Part shown: piece by piece, positions 25,675-37,234 of the stretch
Layout of the letters: every line of letters starts with the position of its first letter
How positions within the stretch are numbered: position 1 is the stretch's first letter
NCBI RefSeq assembly: GCF_030687535.1
Contig: NZ_CP117437.1
Span: forward strand, 2,625,501-2,689,500
From: Pseudomonas sp. FP2335
Lineage (GTDB): Bacteria > Pseudomonadota > Gammaproteobacteria > Pseudomonadales > Pseudomonadaceae
Reading direction: 5' to 3'
DNA length: 64,000 nt
Translations under genes and position numbers: made by a program
Notes under the pieces: generated by a model
Told to the model about the DNA's origin: nothing
Database searches by the model: none
Seen by the model: the letters and a program-made list of their open reading frames with translations, nothing else

Positions 25675-26964
25675 TTATACGGTGCGGTTTTTCGCCTCGA
25701 TCCACTGGGACATGTACTGGGTACTTTTATGGGCGTGATGGCGCAGCATGCCGCCGGTGAAGTTGTCGCGGCGATGGGCTTGGAGGCGGCTGCGGCACTG
25801 CGCCAGGCAGGCCACCAGTGCCGGGGCGTGGAGGGCGGTGTCGTAGCGACTTGCCAGCAATCGACGCCCCTGTTCCTGGGCCTCGGTCCACCGCGCGCGG
25901 TCCTGATACAGCGCCACGGCAGCAGCGGCCAGGGCAGGTGCGCTGTGGGCGATCACGCCTGGCCAGGGGTGCCTGTCGCCCATGGCCTCGGCGCCAATCG
26001 GCGTGGTGATGTTCGGCGTGCCGCAGAGCATTGCATCCGCCAGCTTGCCCTTGATACCCGCGCCAAAGCGCAGCGGCGCCAGGCAGATGCGTGCTGCGCC
26101 CATTACTTGCAGCGCGTCTTCGGCCCAGTTCATTACATGGAAACCCTGCGCCGGGTTGTGCAGCGCGGTGGCCTTGGGCGGCGTGTAGGCGCCGTAGATG
26201 TGCAGTTGGGCGCCCGGCAGCTGCTGGCGGATCAGCGGCCACAGGCTGTTCTTCATCCACAGCACCGCGTCCCAGTTGGGCGCGTGGCGGAAGTTGCCGA
26301 TGCTGAGGAAATGCGCGCGGTCTTCAAACGGGGTGAAGGGCGCGGCCGGTGCGTCAAGCATCAACGGGCACCAGTGCAGCAGGGCCGCCGGCACCTTGAA
26401 GTGTTCGGTGAGCAGGCGGATTTCCGCGTCGGAGATCATCAGGCTGATGTCGCAGCGGTAAATCGCCGCGATCTCGCGCTTGGCGATATCGGTGTCGGCC
26501 ATCAGCTGGAATTCTTCCTCCAGCGCCGGGGCGAACAGGGCGCTGAAGTCGTCGCTGTCGGGATGGGCCTTGAGGTGGTCCTTGAGGCGCTGCTGGCGCG
26601 CGTCGCGCAGGCTTTGCAGGTCGCTGGTTTCCAGCACGCGCAGGGCGTCGGGGCAGTGTTTTTCAACGCGCCAGCCGAATTGCTCTTCCATCATGAAGCG
26701 GTCGAACAGCACGATGTCCGGGGCCAGTTCGCGGATAAAATCGTCGAAGCTGCTGTTATTGAGTTCGATGGCGCATTCGCTGATGCCGAGTATTTGCAGG
26801 TCGGCCTTGTGTTCGCCAAGCGCGGCAGGGCTGCTGAAGGTGATATCCCAGCCTTGCGTAAGGAAACTCTGCAATATTTGCATCATGTGTCCGCCAGCGG
26901 CCGAGGAGCGCGGCTCCGGCCAGACATAACCAATGACCAGGACTTTGGTGGCGGGCTGATTCAT
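25675..26964 (-). CDS. Glycosyltransferase (GT-B fold, family 4-like)
   Basis: Protein of 429 residues without signal peptide or membrane helices. The N-terminal half starts KVLVIGYVWPEPRSSAAGGHMMQIL, of which the glycine-rich loop GGHMMQIL is typical of GT4 enzymes. The C-terminal half has FLSIGNFRHAPNWDAVLWM, and LAPLRFGAGIKGKLADAMLCG followed by GAEAMG, the nucleotide-sugar binding region. It probably transfers a sugar to a surface glycan. No glycan gene cluster adjoins, so the acceptor is unknown. The ATG at 26964 (MNQPATK) has AAGAGAG upstream. It is divergent from tpx. Confidence 0.75.
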   Translation of the reverse strand: MNQPATKVLVIGYVWPEPRSSAAGGHMMQILQSFLTQGWDITFSSPAALGEHKADLQILGISECAIELNNSSFDDFIRELAPDIVLFDRFMMEEQFGWRVEKHCPDALRVLETSDLQSLRDARQQRLKDHLKAHPDSDDFSALFAPALEEEFQLMADTDIAKREIAAIYRCDISLMISDAEIRLLTEHFKVPAALLHWCPLMLDAPAAPFTPFEDRAHFLSIGNFRHAPNWDAVLWMKNSLWPLIRQQLPGAQLHIYGAYTPPKATALHNPAQGFHVMNWAEDALQVMGAARICLAPLRFGAGIKGKLADAMLCGTPNITTPIGAEAMGDRHPWPGVIAHSAPALAAAAVALYQDRARWTEAQEQGRRLLASRYDTALHAPALVACLAQCRSRLQAHRRDNFTGGMLRHHAHKSTQYMSQWIEAKNRTV

Positions 26965-27120
26965 CAACAACGACTCTCTTGAAGGGCAGGCGAAAAGCGC
27001 GCAATTAAACCACAACCCCACCGATGAGAATTTGTGTCTGGCGGTAGGTAGCCACCGCGCTTTGTGGTTAACTTCGGCCTCTCGAATTCGTTTAACCCAA
27101 ATAGCATAAGGATTCCGTTC

Positions 27121-27621
27121 ATGGCTCAAGTCACCCTCCGTGGTAACCCTGTCCAGGTTGAAGGCCAATTGCCGCAAGTTGGCACCCCGGCGCCCGATTT
27201 CAACCTGACTGCCGGCGATCTGTCGGATGCAACCCTGGCGACCTTTGCCGGCAAGCGCAAAGTGCTGAACATCTTCCCAAGCGTCGACACCCCGACCTGC
27301 GCGACCTCGGTGCGCAAGTTCAACGCCCAGGCCAACGAGCTGAACAACGCCGTTGTCCTGTGCATCTCCACCGACCTGCCGTTCGCCCAGGCGCGCTTCT
27401 GCGGTTCCGAAGGCCTGGAAAACGTGAAGAACCTGTCTGACTTCCGTGACGCGGCGTTCGCCGTTGACTACGGTGTCGCGATTGCTGATGGCCCGCTGAA
27501 AGGCCTGACCGCTCGCGCTGTCGTGGTACTGGACGAAAACGATAACGTCCTGCACAGCGAACTGGTCGCCGAAATCGGCCAAGAGCCAAACTACGATGCA
27601 GCCCTGGCTGTGTTGAAGTAA
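27121..27621 (+). CDS. tpx: Thiol peroxidase
   Basis: Peroxiredoxin of 166 residues that reduces hydroperoxides with thioredoxin. The peroxidatic cysteine is C60 in VDTPTC and the resolving cysteine C94 in ARFCGSEG, equivalent to Cys61 and Cys95 of E. coli Tpx. An AAGGA site lies 9 bases before the ATG at 27121. The gene is monocistronic, with a strong terminator after it. Confidence 0.95.
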   Translation: MAQVTLRGNPVQVEGQLPQVGTPAPDFNLTAGDLSDATLATFAGKRKVLNIFPSVDTPTCATSVRKFNAQANELNNAVVLCISTDLPFAQARFCGSEGLENVKNLSDFRDAAFAVDYGVAIADGPLKGLTARAVVVLDENDNVLHSELVAEIGQEPNYDAALAVLK

Positions 27622-27673
27622 CTGTTTCGGCGCATTGCTGTCGCTTGGCAGTAACACGCGTGCTACATGATTG

Positions 27674-27699
27674 CGGCCTGGCCTAGTCCAGGCCGTTTT
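27674..27699 (+). terminator. Intrinsic terminator after tpx
   Basis: CGGCCTGG-CCTAGT-CCAGGCCG followed by TTTT gives an 8-bp stem, a 6-base loop and a T run, 53 bp after the tpx stop. Confidence 0.85.
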
Positions 27700-27853
27700 C
27701 ATTTAAGGGTCAACCGCTTAGCTGAATTAGCGGATGGACTAAAGTCAGAAGTTAAAAGTTGTAAGCCCAAGGTAAATAGCCGGTAAAGGCGCTTCTCTAA
27801 ACGCGCTCCAGTGCTTATCTTTCAGCCTCCCGAAGAAGAAGCTCTCGCGCCCA

Positions 27854-29158
27854 ATGGTTGATCAATCCATGCAATCCTCCCCCCGTAAATCCCGCCGCTG
27901 GCTGTTCGGCCTGCTCGTGCTGCTGGTCATCGCCGGCCTGTGCTGGAAATTCTGGCCCGCCAGCCACAAGGACGCCGCCGCACAGGCGCCGGCCGGGCGT
28001 GCTGGCAAGTCGGGGATGATGCGCCCGGGCTTTGGTGGTTCCACGGGGCCTATCCCGGTGCGTGTCGCGCCTGCGGTAGTCGGTGATTTCCCGGTGTATT
28101 ACAAGGCGCTGGGGACCGTGACGGCGCTCAACACCATCAATGTGCGCAGCCGGGTGGGCGGCGAGCTGATCAAGATCGCCTTTGAAGAAGGGCAGATGGT
28201 CAAGGCCGGCGACCTGCTGGCAGAGATCGACCCGCGCAGCTACCAGAACGCCTTGCTCCAGGCCCAGGGCACGCTGCTGCAAAACCAGGCGCAGTTGAAG
28301 AACGCCCAGGTGGATGTGGAGCGTTATCGCGGCCTGTATGCCCAGGACAGTATCGCCAAGCAGACCCTGGACACCGCCGAAGCACTGGTCCTGCAATACC
28401 AGGGCACGGTCAAGACCAACCAGGGCGCGGTGGACGACGCCAAGCTCAACCTTGAATTCACCAAGATCCGTGCGCCTATCGGTGGTCGTGTAGGCCTGCG
28501 CCAGGTGGATGTGGGCAACCTGGTGGCGGCCAACGACACCACGTCGCTGGCGGTGATCACCCAGACCCAGCCGATCAACGTGGCCTTCACCCTGCCGGAA
28601 AACACCCTCGACACGGTGCTTGCCCGCTATCACGCCGGTAACAAGCTGCCGGTGGAAGCCTGGGACCGTGGCGACGTCAAGAAGCAGGCGGTCGGCGTGC
28701 TGCAAAGCCTCGACAACCAGATCGACGTCACCACCGGAACCCTGAAGTTCAAGGGCCGTTTCGATAACAAGGACCAGGTGCTGTTTCCCAACCAGTTCGT
28801 CAATGTGCACTTGCTCGCTGACACCCTGCACAACGTTGTGCTGGCGCCGTCCGCGGCGATCCAGTTCGGCAACAACGGCACCTTTGTCTACAAGCTCGAT
28901 GGCGACAAGAAGGTCAAGATCCAGCCGCTGGTGGTCGGTGACACCGATGGCGACAACACCGTGATCAAGCAAGGCCTGGTGGCGGGTGACCGCGTGGTAC
29001 TGGAAGGCACCGACCGCTTGAAGGACGGCAGTGAAATCGAAGTGGTCAACGACAGCAGCGAAGTGTTGACCACTGCGACCGAACACCTGCAAGGCAAGCC
29101 TGCGGCGAAAGGGGAGACCGGCACCACCGCCGGCAAGGCGCAAAAGGTCGGTTCATGA
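27854..29158 (+). CDS. muxA: RND efflux periplasmic adaptor (MdtA/MuxA type)
   Basis: Membrane fusion protein of 434 residues linking the two RND pumps to the outer-membrane channel. An N-terminal anchor helix (about 14-33) is followed by a lipoyl/hairpin domain beginning [21 protein letters not shown], a coiled-coil hairpin (about 125-200) and beta-barrel domains. An adaptor followed by two different RND genes and a channel gene is the MuxABC-OpmB layout of P. aeruginosa (MdtABC in E. coli). The four genes overlap by 4 bp each (ATGA). Confidence 0.9.
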   Translation: MVDQSMQSSPRKSRRWLFGLLVLLVIAGLCWKFWPASHKDAAAQAPAGRAGKSGMMRPGFGGSTGPIPVRVAPAVVGDFPVYYKALGTVTALNTINVRSRVGGELIKIAFEEGQMVKAGDLLAEIDPRSYQNALLQAQGTLLQNQAQLKNAQVDVERYRGLYAQDSIAKQTLDTAEALVLQYQGTVKTNQGAVDDAKLNLEFTKIRAPIGGRVGLRQVDVGNLVAANDTTSLAVITQTQPINVAFTLPENTLDTVLARYHAGNKLPVEAWDRGDVKKQAVGVLQSLDNQIDVTTGTLKFKGRFDNKDQVLFPNQFVNVHLLADTLHNVVLAPSAAIQFGNNGTFVYKLDGDKKVKIQPLVVGDTDGDNTVIKQGLVAGDRVVLEGTDRLKDGSEIEVVNDSSEVLTTATEHLQGKPAAKGETGTTAGKAQKVGS

Positions 29159-32100
29159 ACCTGTCGCGGCTGTTTATTCTTCGCCCGGTCGCCACCACGC
29201 TGAGCATGCTGGCCATTGTGTTGGCCGGCATCATTGCGTATCGCCTGCTGCCGGTTTCGGCGCTGCCCCAGGTGGATTACCCGACCATCCGCGTGATGAC
29301 CTTGTACCCCGGCGCCAGTCCGGACGTGATGACCAGTGCCGTCACCGCGCCTTTGGAGCGCCAGTTCGGCCAGATGCCCGGCCTCACGCAGATGGCGTCC
29401 ACCAGTTCCGGTGGCGCGTCGGTGCTGACTCTGCGCTTCAACCTCGACGTCAACATGGACGTCGCCGAGCAACAGGTGCAGGCCGCGATCAACGCCGCTA
29501 CCAACCTGTTGCCCAAGGACTTGCCCGCGCCGCCGGTGTACAACAAGGTCAACCCGGCGGATACCCCGGTGCTGACCCTGGCCGTCACCTCCAAGACCAT
29601 GCTGCTGCCCAAGCTCAACGACCTGGTCGACACCCGGATGGCGCAGAAAATCGCGCAGATCAGTGGCGTCGGCATGGTCAGTATTGCCGGCGGCCAGCGC
29701 CAGGCCGTGCGTATCAAGGTCAACCCCGAGGCCCTGGCGGCCAACGGCTTGAACCTGTCGGACGTGCGCACCCTGATCGCTGCCTCCAACGTCAACCAGC
29801 CCAAGGGCAACTTCGACGGCCCGACCCGCGTGTCGATGCTTGACGCCAACGACCAGTTGGTCTCGCCCCAGCAATACGCCGAGTTGATCCTGGCGTACAA
29901 CAATGGCGCGCCGTTGCGTCTGAAGGACGTCGCACAGATCGTCGACGGCGCCGAAAACGAACGCCTCGCTGCCTGGGCCAACGAAAACCAGGCCGTGCTG
30001 CTCAATATCCAGCGCCAGCCTGGCGCCAACGTGATTGAAGTGGTCGACCGCATCAAGGCGCTGCTGCCAAGCATCACTGACAACCTGCCGGCCGGCCTCG
30101 ATGTGCTCGTGCTGACCGACCGCACCCAGACCATCCGCGCCTCGGTCACTGACGTACAACACGAATTGCTCATCGCCATCGCCCTGGTGGTGATGGTGAC
30201 CTTCCTGTTCCTGCGTCGGTTCAGCGCGACGATCATCCCGTCCATCGCCGTGCCGCTGTCGCTGGTGGGCACGTTTGGGGTGATGTACCTGGCCGGTTTC
30301 TCCATCAACAACCTGACGTTGATGGCCCTGACCATCGCCACCGGGTTTGTGGTGGACGATGCCATCGTGATGCTGGAGAACATCTCGCGCTATATCGAAG
30401 AGGGCGAGACCCCGCTGGCGGCGGCACTCAAGGGCGCCAAGCAGATTGGCTTCACCCTGATCTCCCTGACCCTGTCGCTGATCGCGGTATTGATCCCGTT
30501 GCTGTTCATGGCCGACGTAGTGGGGCGCTTGTTCCGCGAATTTGCCATCACCCTGGCGGTGGCGATCCTGATTTCCCTGGTGGTGTCCCTGACCCTGACG
30601 CCGATGATGTGCGCGCGCCTGCTCAAGCGTGAACCCAAGGAAGAGGAACAGGGCCGCTTCTACAAGGCCAGCGGAGCATGGATCGATTGGATGATCGAAG
30701 CCTACGGCCGCAAGTTGCAGTGGGTGCTCAAGCACCAGCCGCTGACCCTGCTGGTGGCCATCGCCACCCTGGGCCTGACCGTGTTTCTGTACCTGGTGGT
30801 GCCCAAGGGCTTTTTCCCGGTGCAGGACACCGGTGTGATCCAGGGCATTTCCGAAGCGCCGCAGTCGATTTCCTTTGCGGCCATGAGCCAGCGCCAGCAG
30901 GCGTTGGCCAAGGTCATCCTGGCCGACCCGGCGGTGCAAAGCCTGTCTTCCTATATCGGCGTGGATGGCGACAACGCGACCCTCAACAGCGGTCGCCTGC
31001 TGATCAACCTCAAGCCCCACGGCCAGCGCGACTTGAGTGCGGCCGAGGTGATCACCCGCCTGCAACCGCAAATCGACAAGCTGGTGGGCATCCGCCTGTA
31101 CATGCAGCCGGTGCAGGACCTGACCATCGAAGACCGCGTGAGCCGTACCCAGTACCAGTTCAGCATGTCGTCGCCAGACGCCGATTTGCTGGCGCTGTGG
31201 AGTGACAAGCTGGTGCATGCCTTGAGCCAGTTGCCGGAACTCACTGACGTCGCCAGCGACTTGCAGGACAAAGGCTTGCAGGTGTTTCTGGTGATCGACC
31301 GCGATGCGGCCTCGCGCCTGGGCGTGACGGTCTCTACCATCACCGACGCGCTGTATGACGCCTTCGGCCAGCGGCAGATTTCCACCATCTACACCCAGGC
31401 CAGCCAGTACCGGGTGGTGTTGCAGGCCCAGTCCGGCGAAACCCTCGGCCCGGACGCGCTGAACCAGATCCACGTGAAGACCACCGATGGCGGCCAGGTG
31501 CGCCTGTCCAGCCTGGCCCGGGTCGAGCAGCGCCAGGCGCAGTTGGCGATTGCCCATATCGGCCAGTTCCCGGCGGTGATGATGTCGTTCAACCTGGCCC
31601 CCGGCGTCGCGCTGGGCAAAGGCGTGGAACTGATCAACCAGACGCAGAAGGACATCGGCATGCCGGTGGGCGTGCAGACCCAGTTCCAGGGCGCGGCCCA
31701 GGCGTTCGAGGCGTCGTTGTCGAGCACCTTGCTGCTGATCCTGGCGGCGGTGGTGACCATGTACATCGTGCTTGGCGTGCTCTACGAGAGCTATATCCAC
31801 CCGATCACCATTCTTTCCACCTTGCCGTCGGCGGCGGTGGGCGCTTTACTCGCTTTGCTGCTCAGTGGCAATGACCTGGGCATGATCGCGATCATCGGCA
31901 TCATTTTGCTGATCGGTATCGTGAAGAAGAACGCGATCATGATGATCGACTTCGCCCTCGACGCTGAGCGCAATCAAGGCCTGGACCCGCAGACCGCGAT
32001 CTATCAGGCCGCGCTGCTGCGTTTCCGGCCGATCCTGATGACCACCCTGGCGGCCTTGTTTGGCGCGGTGCCGTTGATGCTGGCCACCGGTTCCGGCGCA

Positions 32101-32256
32101 GAGTTGCGTCAGCCATTGGGCCTGGTGATGGTCGGCGGCTTGTTGGTGAGCCAGGTATTGACCCTGTTCACCACACCAGTGATCTACCTGTATTTCGACC
32201 GCCTTGGCCGTCGCTGGCGCAAAGAGCCGCAAAGCCTGGAGCCGGTTGAGTCATGA
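29155..32256 (+). CDS. muxB: RND efflux inner-membrane pump, first subunit (MdtB/MuxB)
   Basis: Proton-driven RND transporter of 1033 residues with 12 membrane helices and two large periplasmic loops. The start [19 protein letters not shown] is typical. The proton-relay aspartates are in [16 protein letters not shown]. The second half repeats the fold, with [13 protein letters not shown]. MdtB/MdtC-type pumps act as a B2C heterotrimer. Start and stop both overlap the neighbouring genes by 4 bp. Confidence 0.92.
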   Translation: MNLSRLFILRPVATTLSMLAIVLAGIIAYRLLPVSALPQVDYPTIRVMTLYPGASPDVMTSAVTAPLERQFGQMPGLTQMASTSSGGASVLTLRFNLDVNMDVAEQQVQAAINAATNLLPKDLPAPPVYNKVNPADTPVLTLAVTSKTMLLPKLNDLVDTRMAQKIAQISGVGMVSIAGGQRQAVRIKVNPEALAANGLNLSDVRTLIAASNVNQPKGNFDGPTRVSMLDANDQLVSPQQYAELILAYNNGAPLRLKDVAQIVDGAENERLAAWANENQAVLLNIQRQPGANVIEVVDRIKALLPSITDNLPAGLDVLVLTDRTQTIRASVTDVQHELLIAIALVVMVTFLFLRRFSATIIPSIAVPLSLVGTFGVMYLAGFSINNLTLMALTIATGFVVDDAIVMLENISRYIEEGETPLAAALKGAKQIGFTLISLTLSLIAVLIPLLFMADVVGRLFREFAITLAVAILISLVVSLTLTPMMCARLLKREPKEEEQGRFYKASGAWIDWMIEAYGRKLQWVLKHQPLTLLVAIATLGLTVFLYLVVPKGFFPVQDTGVIQGISEAPQSISFAAMSQRQQALAKVILADPAVQSLSSYIGVDGDNATLNSGRLLINLKPHGQRDLSAAEVITRLQPQIDKLVGIRLYMQPVQDLTIEDRVSRTQYQFSMSSPDADLLALWSDKLVHALSQLPELTDVASDLQDKGLQVFLVIDRDAASRLGVTVSTITDALYDAFGQRQISTIYTQASQYRVVLQAQSGETLGPDALNQIHVKTTDGGQVRLSSLARVEQRQAQLAIAHIGQFPAVMMSFNLAPGVALGKGVELINQTQKDIGMPVGVQTQFQGAAQAFEASLSSTLLLILAAVVTMYIVLGVLYESYIHPITILSTLPSAAVGALLALLLSGNDLGMIAIIGIILLIGIVKKNAIMMIDFALDAERNQGLDPQTAIYQAALLRFRPILMTTLAALFGAVPLMLATGSGAELRQPLGLVMVGGLLVSQVLTLFTTPVIYLYFDRLGRRWRKEPQSLEPVES

Positions 32257-35200
32257 ACCTGTCCGGACCTTTCATCCGCCGCCCCGTCGCCACCATGCTG
32301 TTGAGCCTGGCGATCATGCTGCTGGGCGGTGTGAGCTTCAACCTGTTGCCGGTGTCACCGCTGCCGCAGATCGACTTCCCGGTGATCGTGGTCTCGGCCA
32401 GCTTGCCCGGGGCCAGTCCCGAGGTGATGGCCTCCACTGTGGCGACGCCGCTGGAGCGCTCGTTCGGCGCAATTGCCGGCATCACCACCATGAGCAGCAG
32501 CTCCAGCCAGGGTTCGACGCGGGTGATCCTCGCGTTCGACTCCGACCGCGACATCAACGGCGCGGCGCGGGAAGTGCAGGCCGCGATCAACGCCTCGCGC
32601 AACCTGCTGCCCAGCGGTATGCGCAGCATGCCGACCTACAAGAAGATCAACCCGTCCCAGGCGCCGATCATGGTGCTGTCGCTGACCTCGGACGTGTTGC
32701 AGAAGGGCCAGTTGTACGACCTGGCCTCGACCATCCTGTCGCAAAGCCTGTCCCAGGTGCCGGGCGTGGGTGAAGTGCAGATCGGCGGCAGTTCCTTGCC
32801 CGCGGTGCGTATCGAACTCGAACCCAAGGCTCTGGATCAATACGGTGTGGCCCTTGACGATGTGCGCAACACCATCGCCAACGCCAACCAGCGGCGGCCC
32901 AAGGGCTCGCTGGAAGACAGCGAGCGCAACTGGCAGATCCAGGCCAACGACCAGTTGGAAAAAGCCAAGGACTACGAGCCGCTGCTGATCCGCTACCAGA
33001 ATGGCGCGGCCTTGCGCCTGGGCGATGTGGCCAGGATCAGCGACGGCGTGGAGGACCGCTACAACAGCGGTTTCTTCAACAACGATGCGGCGGTGCTGCT
33101 GGTGATCAACCGCCAGTCCGGCGCCAACATCATCGAGACCGTCAGGCAGATCAAGGCGCAGTTGCCGGCGTTGCAGGCGGTGCTGCCGTCCAGCGTTAAA
33201 TTGAACCTGGCCATGGATCGTTCGCCGGTGATCACCGCAACCCTGCATGAAGCCGAAATGACCCTGCTGATTGCCGTGGCCCTGGTGATCCTGGTGGTGT
33301 ACCTGTTCCTCGGCAATTTCCGCGCCTCGCTGATTCCAACCCTGGCGGTGCCGGTGTCGCTGGTGGGCACCTTTGCGGTGATGTACCTGTTCGGTTTCTC
33401 GCTGAACAACTTCTCGCTGATGGCGCTGATCCTCGCCACCGGGCTGGTGGTGGACGATGCCATCGTGGTGCTGGAGAACATTTCCCGGCATATCGACGAG
33501 GGGGTGCCGCCGATGAAGGCGGCGTACCTGGGTGCCAAGGAGGTCGGCTTTACCTTGCTGTCGATGAACGTGTCGCTGGTGGCGGTGTTCCTGTCCATCC
33601 TGTTCATGGGCGGGATCGTCACCAACCTGTTCCGCGAGTTTTCCATCACCTTGTCGGCGGCGATCATCGTTTCGCTGGTGGTGTCGCTGACCCTGACCCC
33701 GATGCTCTGCGCGCGCTGGCTCAAGCCACATGTCAAAGGCCAGCTGAGTGGGTTGCAGCGCTGGAGCCAGAAGGTCAATGACCGCATGGTCGCCGGCTAC
33801 GCTACCAGCCTCGACTGGGCGTTGCGCCATCGCCGCCTGACGCTGCTCAGCCTGTTGATCACCGTGGGGGTGAACATTGCGCTGTACGTGGTGGTGCCGA
33901 AGACCTTCATGCCGCAACAGGACACTGGGCAGTTGATCGGTTTTGTGCGCGGCGATGACGGGCTGTCGTTCAACGTGATGCAGCCGAAGATGGAGACCTT
34001 CCGCGTAGCGGTGCTCAAGGACCCGGCGGTGCTCAGCGTGGCGGGCTTTATCGGCGGCAACAACGGCACCAATAACGCGGTGATGCTGGTGCGCCTCAAG
34101 CCGATCAGTGAACGCAAGGTCTCGGCCCAGGCGGTGATCGAGCGTCTGCGCAAGAACGTCCCGTTGGTGCCGGGCGGGCGCCTGTTCCTGATGGCTGACC
34201 AGGACCTGCAGTTCGGCGGCAGCCGCGACCAGACCAGCGCGCAGTATTCCTACATCCTGCAAAGCGGCGACCTGGCCGCGTTGCGCCTGTGGTATCCGAA
34301 AGTGGTCAGCGCCTTGCGCGAGCTGCCGGAACTTACCGCCATCGACGCCCGCGAGGGGCGTGGCGCGGCGCAGGTCACGCTGGTGGTCGACCGCGACCAG
34401 GCCAAGCGCCTGGGTATCGATATGAATATGGTCACCGCGGTGCTGAACAACGCCTACAGCCAGCGGCAGATTTCCACCATCTACGACAGCCTGAACCAGT
34501 ATCAGGTGGTGATGGAGGTCAACCCGAAATACGCCCAGGACCCGATCACCCTCAACCAGATGCAGGTGATCACCTCCAGCGGGGCGCGGGTGCCGTTGTC
34601 GACCATCGCGCATTATGAGAACAGCCTGGCCGACGACCGTGTCAGCCACGAAGGCCAATTCGCTTCCGAAAACATTGCCTTCGACATGGCACCCGGGGTC
34701 ACGGTCGAGCAGGGCACGGCGGCCATTGAGCGGGCGATCGCCAAGGTCGGTTTGCCGGAAGATGTGATCGCCAAGATGGCCGGTACCGCCGATGCGTTTG
34801 CGGCGACCCAGAAGGGCCAGCCGTTCATGATCCTCGGCGCGCTGGTGGCGGTGTACCTGGTGCTGGGGATTCTGTATGAAAGCTACATTCACCCGTTGAC
34901 GATTCTTTCGACCTTGCCGTCGGCAGGTGTCGGCGCCATGCTCGCCATCTACCTGACGGGAGGCGAGTTCAGCCTGATCTCCCTGTTGGGCCTGTTCCTG
35001 TTGATTGGGGTGGTGAAGAAGAACGCGATCCTGATGATCGACCTGGCGTTGCAGCTGGAGCGCAATGACCGCATGGGGCCGCTCGAATCGATTCGCAGTG
35101 CCTGCCTGCTGCGTTTGCGGCCGATCCTGATGACCACCCTGGCCGCCATCCTCGGCGCCTTGCCGCTGCTGCTGGGTGCCGGCGATGGCGCGGAAATGCG

Positions 35201-35360
35201 CCGTCCCCTGGGCCTGACCATTATCGGCGGCCTGGTGTTCAGCCAGATCCTGACCCTTTACACCACCCCGGTGGTTTACCTCTATCTCGACCGCGCGCGC
35301 CACCGCTTCAACGCCTGGCGCGGCGTGCGTACCGATGCTGCCCTGGACACTGCGCTATGA
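32253..35360 (+). CDS. muxC: RND efflux inner-membrane pump, second subunit (MdtC/MuxC)
   Basis: RND transporter of 1035 residues, clearly homologous to its neighbour over the full length ([49 protein letters not shown]). The two proteins together should form the hetero-multimeric inner-membrane pump. All transport residues that can be judged are intact. It overlaps the genes on both sides by 4 bp. Confidence 0.92.
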   Translation: MNLSGPFIRRPVATMLLSLAIMLLGGVSFNLLPVSPLPQIDFPVIVVSASLPGASPEVMASTVATPLERSFGAIAGITTMSSSSSQGSTRVILAFDSDRDINGAAREVQAAINASRNLLPSGMRSMPTYKKINPSQAPIMVLSLTSDVLQKGQLYDLASTILSQSLSQVPGVGEVQIGGSSLPAVRIELEPKALDQYGVALDDVRNTIANANQRRPKGSLEDSERNWQIQANDQLEKAKDYEPLLIRYQNGAALRLGDVARISDGVEDRYNSGFFNNDAAVLLVINRQSGANIIETVRQIKAQLPALQAVLPSSVKLNLAMDRSPVITATLHEAEMTLLIAVALVILVVYLFLGNFRASLIPTLAVPVSLVGTFAVMYLFGFSLNNFSLMALILATGLVVDDAIVVLENISRHIDEGVPPMKAAYLGAKEVGFTLLSMNVSLVAVFLSILFMGGIVTNLFREFSITLSAAIIVSLVVSLTLTPMLCARWLKPHVKGQLSGLQRWSQKVNDRMVAGYATSLDWALRHRRLTLLSLLITVGVNIALYVVVPKTFMPQQDTGQLIGFVRGDDGLSFNVMQPKMETFRVAVLKDPAVLSVAGFIGGNNGTNNAVMLVRLKPISERKVSAQAVIERLRKNVPLVPGGRLFLMADQDLQFGGSRDQTSAQYSYILQSGDLAALRLWYPKVVSALRELPELTAIDAREGRGAAQVTLVVDRDQAKRLGIDMNMVTAVLNNAYSQRQISTIYDSLNQYQVVMEVNPKYAQDPITLNQMQVITSSGARVPLSTIAHYENSLADDRVSHEGQFASENIAFDMAPGVTVEQGTAAIERAIAKVGLPEDVIAKMAGTADAFAATQKGQPFMILGALVAVYLVLGILYESYIHPLTILSTLPSAGVGAMLAIYLTGGEFSLISLLGLFLLIGVVKKNAILMIDLALQLERNDRMGPLESIRSACLLRLRPILMTTLAAILGALPLLLGAGDGAEMRRPLGLTIIGGLVFSQILTLYTTPVVYLYLDRARHRFNAWRGVRTDAALDTAL

Positions 35361-36826
35361 CCGATTCAACCTTTGCCCGATTGGCCCTGTTGCGGGGCTC
35401 CCGCGTGGCGAGCCTGGTGCTCTGCGGCGCGTTGCTCAGTGCCTGCGCCGTCGGTCCCGACTACAAACGCCCGGACGTGGTCGAGCCGGCACAATTCAAG
35501 GAAGCCCAGGGTTGGCGCCAGGCGACCCCAAGCGACTCCTTGGCCCGTGGCGCCTGGTGGGAGTTGTACGGCGACCGCCAGCTCAATGAGCTGGTGCTGC
35601 GCCTGAACAGTGCCAACCAGACTGTGGCCCAGGCCGAAGCGCGCTTTCGTCAGGCCCAGGCGCTGGTGCGCAGTTCCCGTGGCGCGTTTTACCCCACGGT
35701 TGACCTGAGCGCCGGGAAAACCCGCGCCAGCCAGGGTACCGGCAGCAGCAGCGCCAGCCTGAGCAGTTCCAGCAGCGGTATCCGTGACACCCTCAATGCT
35801 CAATTGGGTGTGAGTTGGGAGGCGGACATCTGGGGTAAATTGCGCCGTGGCCTGGAGGCCAACGAGGCCAGCGCCGAAGCCAGCTCGGCGGACCTGGCGG
35901 CGATGCGCCTGAGCCAGCAGTCGGAACTGGTACAAAGCTACCTGCAGTTGCGCGTCATGGACGAACAGACGCGCCTGCTGCAAGCGACCCTGGAGACCTA
36001 TCAACGCTCCCTGCAAATGACCGAAAACCAATACCGCGCCGGTGTGTCCGGCAAGGACGCAGTGGCTCAGGCGCAAACCCAGCTCAAGTCGACACAGGCC
36101 AGCCTGATCGACCTGATCTGGCAGCGCGCCCAGCTGGAAAACGCCATCGCGGTGTTGATCGGCGAGGCTCCGGCCAACTTCAAGCTGGCGGTGAGCAATG
36201 ATATTCCCGCGCTGCCGCAGATCCCGGTGAGCCTGCCGTCGCAGCTGCTGGAACGGCGCCCGGACATCGCCTCGGCCGAACGCGCGGTGATCGCCGCCAA
36301 CGCCAATATCGGCGTGGCCAAGGCCGCCTATTATCCGGACCTGACCCTGAGCCTGGCCGGTGGTTACTCCAGCAGCACCTACGCCGACTGGATCAGCCTG
36401 CCAAACCGCTTCTGGTCGGTGGGGCCCAAACTCGCCATGACCCTGTTCGACGGCGGCCAGCGCTCGGCGGAAGTCGACCGCACCGTCGCCAGCTATGACG
36501 AGACCGTGGCCAAGTACCGCCAGACCGTGCTGGATGGTTTCCGCGAAGTGGAAAACTACATGGTCCAGCTCAAGGTGCTGGAGGACGAGGCGGTGGTCAG
36601 CAACGAGGCGCTGGAGGCCGCGCGTGAGTCGCTGCGCCTGACCCAGAACCAGTACAAGGCCGGGTTGATTGCCTACCTGGATGTGGTGCAGGTGCAAGCG
36701 ACGGCCCTGAGCAATGAGCGCACCGTGCTGACCCTGTTGCAGACGCAACTGGTGGCGAGTGTGCAATTGATTGCGGCGTTGGGCGGCGGTTGGGACGGGA
36801 AAACCGCGTTTGACGCAAAGGACTAA
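35357..36826 (+). CDS. opmB: Outer-membrane efflux channel lipoprotein (OprM/NodT family)
   Basis: TolC-like channel of 489 residues, the outer-membrane part of the MuxABC pump. The lipobox LLSACAVGPDYKRP puts the lipidated cysteine near residue 32. Two internal repeats of the outer-membrane factor fold are visible (VAQAEARFRQAQALVRSS and the later AERAVIAANANIGVAKAAYYP). It ends the four-gene operon. A REP doublet follows 18 bp downstream. Confidence 0.9.
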   Translation: MTDSTFARLALLRGSRVASLVLCGALLSACAVGPDYKRPDVVEPAQFKEAQGWRQATPSDSLARGAWWELYGDRQLNELVLRLNSANQTVAQAEARFRQAQALVRSSRGAFYPTVDLSAGKTRASQGTGSSSASLSSSSSGIRDTLNAQLGVSWEADIWGKLRRGLEANEASAEASSADLAAMRLSQQSELVQSYLQLRVMDEQTRLLQATLETYQRSLQMTENQYRAGVSGKDAVAQAQTQLKSTQASLIDLIWQRAQLENAIAVLIGEAPANFKLAVSNDIPALPQIPVSLPSQLLERRPDIASAERAVIAANANIGVAKAAYYPDLTLSLAGGYSSSTYADWISLPNRFWSVGPKLAMTLFDGGQRSAEVDRTVASYDETVAKYRQTVLDGFREVENYMVQLKVLEDEAVVSNEALEAARESLRLTQNQYKAGLIAYLDVVQVQATALSNERTVLTLLQTQLVASVQLIAALGGGWDGKTAFDAKD

Positions 36827-36844
36827 CGGCAAACATGGACTAAG

Positions 36845-36934
36845 TGTGGGAGCGGGCTTGCTCGCGAATGCGGTGTGTCAGTCAACGGATTCATTGGCTG
36901 ATCCAGCGCCTTCGCGGGCAAGCCCGCTCCCACA
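36845..36934. repeat. REP doublet downstream of opmB
   Basis: Outer REP cores TGTGGGAGCGGGCTTGC and its complement pair across about 40 bases; the inner arms differ (CGCGAATGCGG against CGCCTTCGCGG). It lies 18 bp after the efflux operon, in a 408-bp gap that has no gene. Confidence 0.9.
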
Positions 36935-37022
36935 GTTGATGGGTGTTGATGGGGCGTCAGTGCTCTGCTGGATCGCCCAGACACTGCTAGTCTTCTGAGC
37001 GAGGCGACGAAGGCGGCGCTGT

Positions 37023-37045
37023 GGTTGAGGGGTTGCCCCTCAGCC
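37023..37045. other. Stable hairpin in the gap before the MHYT-GGDEF-EAL gene
   Basis: GGTTGAGGGG-TTG-CCCCTCAGCC forms a 10-bp stem with one G-T pair and a 3-base loop, but no T run follows. The rest of the gap (36935-37234) shows TACAAT-type -10 candidates near 37153 and 37172 and no credible coding frame. Confidence 0.4.
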
Positions 37046-37234
37046 ATGGAATCTCCCACATCTGGTTTCGATCAGTCTGCGGATTCTGGGGTATTTGAGC
37101 CAGTAGTTTGGCGTCAAAAAGTCCATGATGGCCATGCGCTAATATTTCAACTCTACAATAATCAATCTCGCTACAATCGCCGCCTTTGCCACCTGGCACG
37201 GGTTTTTTAAGGCCCGTCAGTCTTGAGAAGTCCC

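Noticed and set aside
28888..31800. Very long minus-strand open frame (970 codons) opposite muxA/muxB, and a similar one (982 codons) at 32355-35303 opposite muxC
   Set aside because: They are mirror frames of GC-rich genes: rich in Gln, His, Arg and Gly, without any recognisable motif, and lying wholly over intact RND pump genes.
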